DNA of 64,000 nt, taken from contig NZ_JNYJ01000019.1 in the NCBI RefSeq assembly GCF_000716715.1, positions 68,973 through 132,972 of the forward strand, written 5' to 3'. The translations under genes were made by a program, and so were the position numbers. Of this stretch, positions 61,101 through 64,000 are shown piece after piece; within the stretch, counting starts at the first letter, position 1, and each line of letters starts with the position of its first letter. The notes under the pieces were generated by a model. That model searched no databases. It had not been told where the DNA came from and was given only the letters and a program-made list of their open reading frames with translations. This DNA is from Dactylosporangium aurantiacum (lineage in GTDB: Bacteria; Actinomycetota; Actinomycetes; Mycobacteriales; Micromonosporaceae).

Positions 61101-64000
61101 AGGGCGTCCACCGGCGCGGGCAGGTCGACGAGGCCGCCCCAGCGGCCGGGATGTTCGAGGCCCACGACGCGGCCGAGGCCCCAGACGGCGGCCTGGTCGA
61201 CGGCGCGGAGCGGGTCGTCCGGGCCGGTGGACACGGCACCGGTGGTGACGCACCACAGTGGGGTGGTGCCGTCGAGGTCGCCGAGGACTTGGGCGAGCAG
61301 CAGCGTCGCGGCCGTCCCTGCGGTCAGGTGCGGCTGGTCGGGGCGGGGCCGCTCGTCGAGGGCGAGCAGCGACAGGATGCCGGCGGGTGCCGGCACCACC
61401 GCCGATGCCGCGGCGAGCGTGGCCCGGTCCGCGGTGGCGGCGTCGACGGCCACCGGCGTGATGTCGAGCACTTCGCCGAGCCGGTCAGGCACGCGATATC
61501 CCTCGGGGATCAGCGCGAGCCACGGCTTGGACGCGGTCGCGGCGGCCGGTTCGATCGCCTTCCACGTCGTGCGGTACCGCCAGCCGGCGATCGCCGCGTC
61601 GGTGCGCCGCTCGGTGTGCCAGGCGGTGAGGGCGGGCAGCAGCGGGCCGAGGGTGCCCGGTTCGACGCGCAGGGTGGCGGCGAGGCCGTCGAGGTCGGCG
61701 TGCTCGACGGCGGCCCAGAACGGGCCGTCGAGGGTGCCGGCCGTGGCTGCGTCGAGCTTGAGGGTGGGCCAGAACCGGGTCCGCTGGAACGCGTAGGTCG
61801 GCAGGTCGACGGCGGCGCCGCGGCCGGCGAAGACGGTGCTCCAGTCGACGGTGCCGCCGGCGACCCACAGCTGCGCGAGCGCGGTGAGGAAGCGGGTGGG
61901 GCCGCCGTCGTCGCGGCGCAGGGTGCCGGTGACGACCGCGTCGGACCCGGCCGTGTCCAGGGTTTCCTGGACCCCGACGGTGACCACCGGGTGCGGGCTG
62001 ACCTCGACGAACGCGGTGAACCCCTCGCCGGCGAGGGTGCGGATGACGGGTTCGAACTCGACGGTGTGCCGCAGGTTCGTGAACCAGTACGCCGCGGAGC
62101 CGGGCGCCACGTCGCCGGCGTCGCCGACCGTGGAGCGGAACGCGACCCGCGGCTCGGCGGGCCGGACCGGGGCGAGGACGTCGAGGAGCGTGTCGTGGAT
62201 CGCCTCGACGTGCGCGGAGTGTGAGGCGTAGTCGACGTCGATGCGGCGGGCGCGCACGTCGTCGGCGGCGCAGGCGGCGAGCAGCTCGTCGATGGCGTCG
62301 ACGTCGCCGGAGACGACGACCGAGGTGGGGCCGTTGACCGCGGCGACCGACAGCCGCCCGGCCCACCCGGTGATGCGCCGGTGCACGTCGTCGACGGGTG
62401 CGTTCACCGACATCATGCCGCCGCGTCCGGACAGCGCGAGCAGCGCCTGGCTGCGCAGCGCGACGACGCGGGCCGCGTCGGGCAGGGTGAGCAGCCCGGC
62501 GACGCAGGCGGCGGCGATCTCGCCCTGGCTGTGGCCGACGACGGCGGCGGGTTCGACGCCGTGCGCGCGCCACAGCTCGGCGAGCGACACCATGACCGCG
62601 AACAGGACCGGCTGGACGACGTCGACCCGGTCGAGCGACGGCGCGCCCGGGGCGCCGCGCAGGACGTCGGTGAGCCGCCAGTCGACGTACGGCCGCAGCG
62701 CCTCCTCGCACCGGCTGAGCTGGTCACGGAAGACGGGTGCGGTGTCGAGGAGCCCGACGGCCATGCCGGCCCACTGGGATCCCTGCCCGGGGAACAGGAA
62801 CGCGACCTTCCCGGCCGGGGCGGCGTGGCCGGTGACGGCGCCGGTGGTGGGGGTGCCGGCGGCGAGGTCGGTGAGGTGCCGCAGCAGCGTGGCGCGGTCC
62901 TCGGCGGCGACGACCGCCCGGTGCGGGAGGGCGGCGCGGCCGGTGGCGAGGGTGTGGCCGACGTCGGCGGCGTCGAGGTCGGGCCGTGCGGTGAGGTACG
63001 CCCGGAGCCGGTCCGCCTGGGCGCGCAGCCCACCGGCGGAGCGGGCGGACAGCAGCCACGGCACCGCGGGCAGGGCTGTCGGCTCGGTGGTCGCCTCGGT
63101 TGGTGGTGCTTCCTCCAGGATCACGTGGGCGTTGGTGCCGGAGACGCCGAACGACGACACGCCGGCGCGGCGGGGCCGGTCGGTGGCGGGCCACGGCTGT
63201 GCCTCGGTCAGGATCTCGACCGCGCCCGACGTCCAGTCGACGTGTGACGAGGGTGCGGTGACGTGCAGGGTACGGGGCAACTTCTGGTGCTGCAGGGCGA
63301 GGATCATCTTCATGACCCCGGCGACGCCGGCCGCGGCCTGGGTGTGGCCGATGTTCGACTTCACCGACCCGAGCCACAGCGGCTCGGCGCGGTCCTGCCC
63401 GTACGTGGCGAGGAGCGCCTGCGCCTCGATCGGGTCGCCGAGGCTGGTGCCGGTGCCGTGCGCCTCGACCGCGTCCACATCAGCGGGTTCGAGGTCCGCG
63501 GTGGCGAGCGCGGCCCGGATCACCCGCTGCTGCGACGGGCCGTTCGGCGCGGTGAGACCGTTGGACGCGCCGTCCTGGTTGACGGCGGAGCCGCGGACGA
63601 CGGCGAGGACCGGGTGGCCGTTGGCGACGGCGTCCGACAGCCGCTCCACCAGGAGCAGACCGACGCCCTCACCCCAACCGGTGCCGTCCGCGTCATCCGA
63701 GAACGCCTTGCACTCGCCGCGGTGCAGGGCCTGGACGGCGAGGTGCAGCGCGACCAGCGACGCGGAGCACGCCGTGTCGACGGTCACCGCGGGTCCTTCG
63801 AGGCCGAACGTGTAGGACAGGCGGCCGGAGACGACGCTGGCGGCGTTGCCGGTGCCCTGGTAGCCCTCGACGTTCTCGGTGGCGTGCGCGAGGACGGCGC
63901 CGTAGTCCTGGCCGTTGGTGCCGACGAACACGCCGGTCGCGCTGCCTTTGAGGGTGGCCGGGTCGATCCCGGCGCGTTCGAACACCTCCCACGACGTCTC
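58109..64000 (-). CDS. Type I PKS, upstream fragment: (KS)-AT-KR-ACP-KS-(AT); gene enters from beyond the window
   Basis: The open frame enters at the window's right edge inside a KS and stops at TGA 58109-58111 inside an AT. First module: KS (start missing) in which QALHRGEC is followed directly by KAFSDDADG, losing about 32 residues normally between these blocks; AT with GHSQGE and YASH (methylmalonyl); KR of A1 type (WGSGGQ, no LDD); ACP (GFDSL). Second module: complete KS (DTACSSS), then AT N-terminus [12 protein letters not shown] up to [10 protein letters not shown] followed by Cys-stop. The expected next 45 or so residues with GHSxG are missing, and the chain resumes in another frame at 58112. 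This is the last large PKS of the line, feeding the TE-containing fragment. Confidence 0.85.
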   Translation of the reverse strand, partial: ETSWEVFERAGIDPATLKGSATGVFVGTNGQDYGAVLAHATENVEGYQGTGNAASVVSGRLSYTFGLEGPAVTVDTACSASLVALHLAVQALHRGECKAFSDDADGTGWGEGVGLLLVERLSDAVANGHPVLAVVRGSAVNQDGASNGLTAPNGPSQQRVIRAALATADLEPADVDAVEAHGTGTSLGDPIEAQALLATYGQDRAEPLWLGSVKSNIGHTQAAAGVAGVMKMILALQHQKLPRTLHVTAPSSHVDWTSGAVEILTEAQPWPATDRPRRAGVSSFGVSGTNAHVILEEAPPTEATTEPTALPAVPWLLSARSAGGLRAQADRLRAYLTARPDLDAADVGHTLATGRAALPHRAVVAAEDRATLLRHLTDLAAGTPTTGAVTGHAAPAGKVAFLFPGQGSQWAGMAVGLLDTAPVFRDQLSRCEEALRPYVDWRLTDVLRGAPGAPSLDRVDVVQPVLFAVMVSLAELWRAHGVEPAAVVGHSQGEIAAACVAGLLTLPDAARVVALRSQALLALSGRGGMMSVNAPVDDVHRRITGWAGRLSVAAVNGPTSVVVSGDVDAIDELLAACAADDVRARRIDVDYASHSAHVEAIHDTLLDVLAPVRPAEPRVAFRSTVGDAGDVAPGSAAYWFTNLRHTVEFEPVIRTLAGEGFTAFVEVSPHPVVTVGVQETLDTAGSDAVVTGTLRRDDGGPTRFLTALAQLWVAGGTVDWSTVFAGRGAAVDLPTYAFQRTRFWPTLKLDAATAGTLDGPFWAAVEHADLDGLAATLRVEPGTLGPLLPALTAWHTERRTDAAIAGWRYRTTWKAIEPAAATASKPWLALIPEGYRVPDRLGEVLDITPVAVDAATADRATLAAASAVVPAPAGILSLLALDERPRPDQPHLTAGTAATLLLAQVLGDLDGTTPLWCVTTGAVSTGPDDPLRAVDQAAVWGLGRVVGLEHPGRWGGLVDLPAPVDALDDAALRRLAAVLNGGGAEDQLAIRKRGVLARRLTAAPDATTGAGDWRPTGTVLVTGGTGALGGRIARWLAGRGATHLVLASRRGPDAPGAADLTADLAALGAGVTVVACDLADRAAVAAMLTTVETALAGTAGPIRAVVHAAGLPQSQPLPDMDLAAFAAVYAGKAAGARHLDALLTGRDLDAFVLFSSIAAAWGSGGQAAYAAGNAVLDAVAEDRRARGLTATAVQWGAWAGSGMAADDTSRDALLRRGIRPMPPETALAALAGATGGRDAVIAVADVDWTRFVPAFTAARPSPLLSDLPGVAELTAATATGADQGSAALRERLAPLTAAQRDTLLLDLVRAEAAAVLRLGAAADLDPARPFRELGFDSLTAVELRNRLGAATGLRLPMTLVFDHPTARAVARHLAATLGDGATAAPAVAALPAGGADEPIAIVAMSCRFPGGADDAAGLWQLVVDGTDAVAAMPGDRGWDVAGLYGPQPDGRSTTTEGGFLDTAALFDAGLFNISPREALAMDPQQRLLLETSWELFERAGLDPATLKGSATGVFVGASPSGYASNLTTVPDELAGHLLTGNSGSVLSGRLSYTYGLEGPAVTIDTACSSSLVALHLAVQALRRGECALAVAGGVTVMATPGVFAEFSRQGGLAAQGRCRAFADGADGTGWGEGAGLLLVERLSDAVANGHPVLAVVKGSAVNQDGASNGLTAPNGPAQQRVIRAALTDAGLRPSDVDAVEAHGTGTSLGDPIEAQALLATYGQDRPADRPLWLGSLKSNIGHTQAAAGVAGVIKTVMALRHGLLPRTLHVDAPTSKVDWSEGAVELLTEARPWPAVDRPRRAAVSAFGVSGTNAHVILEAAAPADAPADPDTPPVVPWPVSARTAEALDAQLDQVRALTDLHPVDVGHSLATGRSALEHRAVLLGDTVIRGKARDGGTAMLFTGQGAQWSGMGRGLYAAYPVFAAAYDEVCARIEGLREVEGAELDETRWTQPALFAVEVALC

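Noticed and set aside
58113..61256. Upstream part of the long minus-strand frame that ends at 54597
   Set aside because: Before 58112 that frame is out of phase with the PKS and gives Arg-rich nonsense; the PKS reading there is in the 58109-64000 frame.

Overview
The window is very GC-rich DNA with strong third-position GC bias, LuxR-type pathway regulators and very large modular megasynthases, so it comes from an actinomycete. Micromonosporaceae or Streptomycetaceae are plausible, but nothing in the sequence fixes the genus. Nearly all of it is one secondary-metabolite gene cluster for a glycosylated polyketide/non-ribosomal peptide hybrid. The cluster continues past the right edge, where a PKS gene is cut off, and probably past the left edge, where a regulator is cut off.

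Layout. 1-4572 (+): three regulators, namely the C-terminus of one LuxR protein, a coupled large ATPase-type LuxR (LAL) regulator, and a PAS-LuxR regulator of the PimM type that carries a TTA codon. A bidirectional hairpin terminator follows. 4702-23636 (-): NRPS 1 (C-A-PCP-C-A-PCP-C; first A domain predicted ornithine), a type II thioesterase, an MbtH-like protein, and a two-module PKS that begins with an ACP-like domain lacking the phosphopantetheine serine. 23772-26794 (-): an operon of MqnA-like chorismate dehydratase, MqnC-like radical SAM cyclase and an SDR. 26956-28161 (+): a glycosyltransferase divergent from that operon. 28166-30554 (-): a 4-ketoreductase and a SpnQ/E1-type 3-dehydratase for a 2,3,6-trideoxysugar. 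30709-39658 (-): NRPS 2 (also C-A-PCP-C-A-PCP-C) and an MFS exporter. 39837-45013 (-): two glycosyltransferases, two divergent stand-alone acyltransferase homologues and a second type II thioesterase. 45010-64000 (-): the last four modules of a large PKS ending in a thioesterase, broken in this sequence by two frame-changing gaps in AT domains and one apparent in-frame gap in a KS.

How it fits together (inference): the PKS and NRPS lines build a hybrid chain with methylmalonyl and malonyl extenders and ornithine plus further amino acids. The chain-terminal thioesterase releases it, type II thioesterases edit it, up to three glycosyltransferases add deoxysugars, and the MFS protein exports the product. 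The PAS-LuxR regulator probably controls transcription: two 14/16 matches to the PimM operator consensus, sharing an identical 17-nt core, lie in front of the mqn/glycosyltransferase divergon and the deoxysugar operon. A weaker variant lies in front of NRPS 2.

I do not recognise the product. The most unusual features are the futalosine-pathway genes inside the cluster, the serine-less N-terminal ACP-like domain, the paired atypical acyltransferases and the two NRPSs that both end in a condensation domain.
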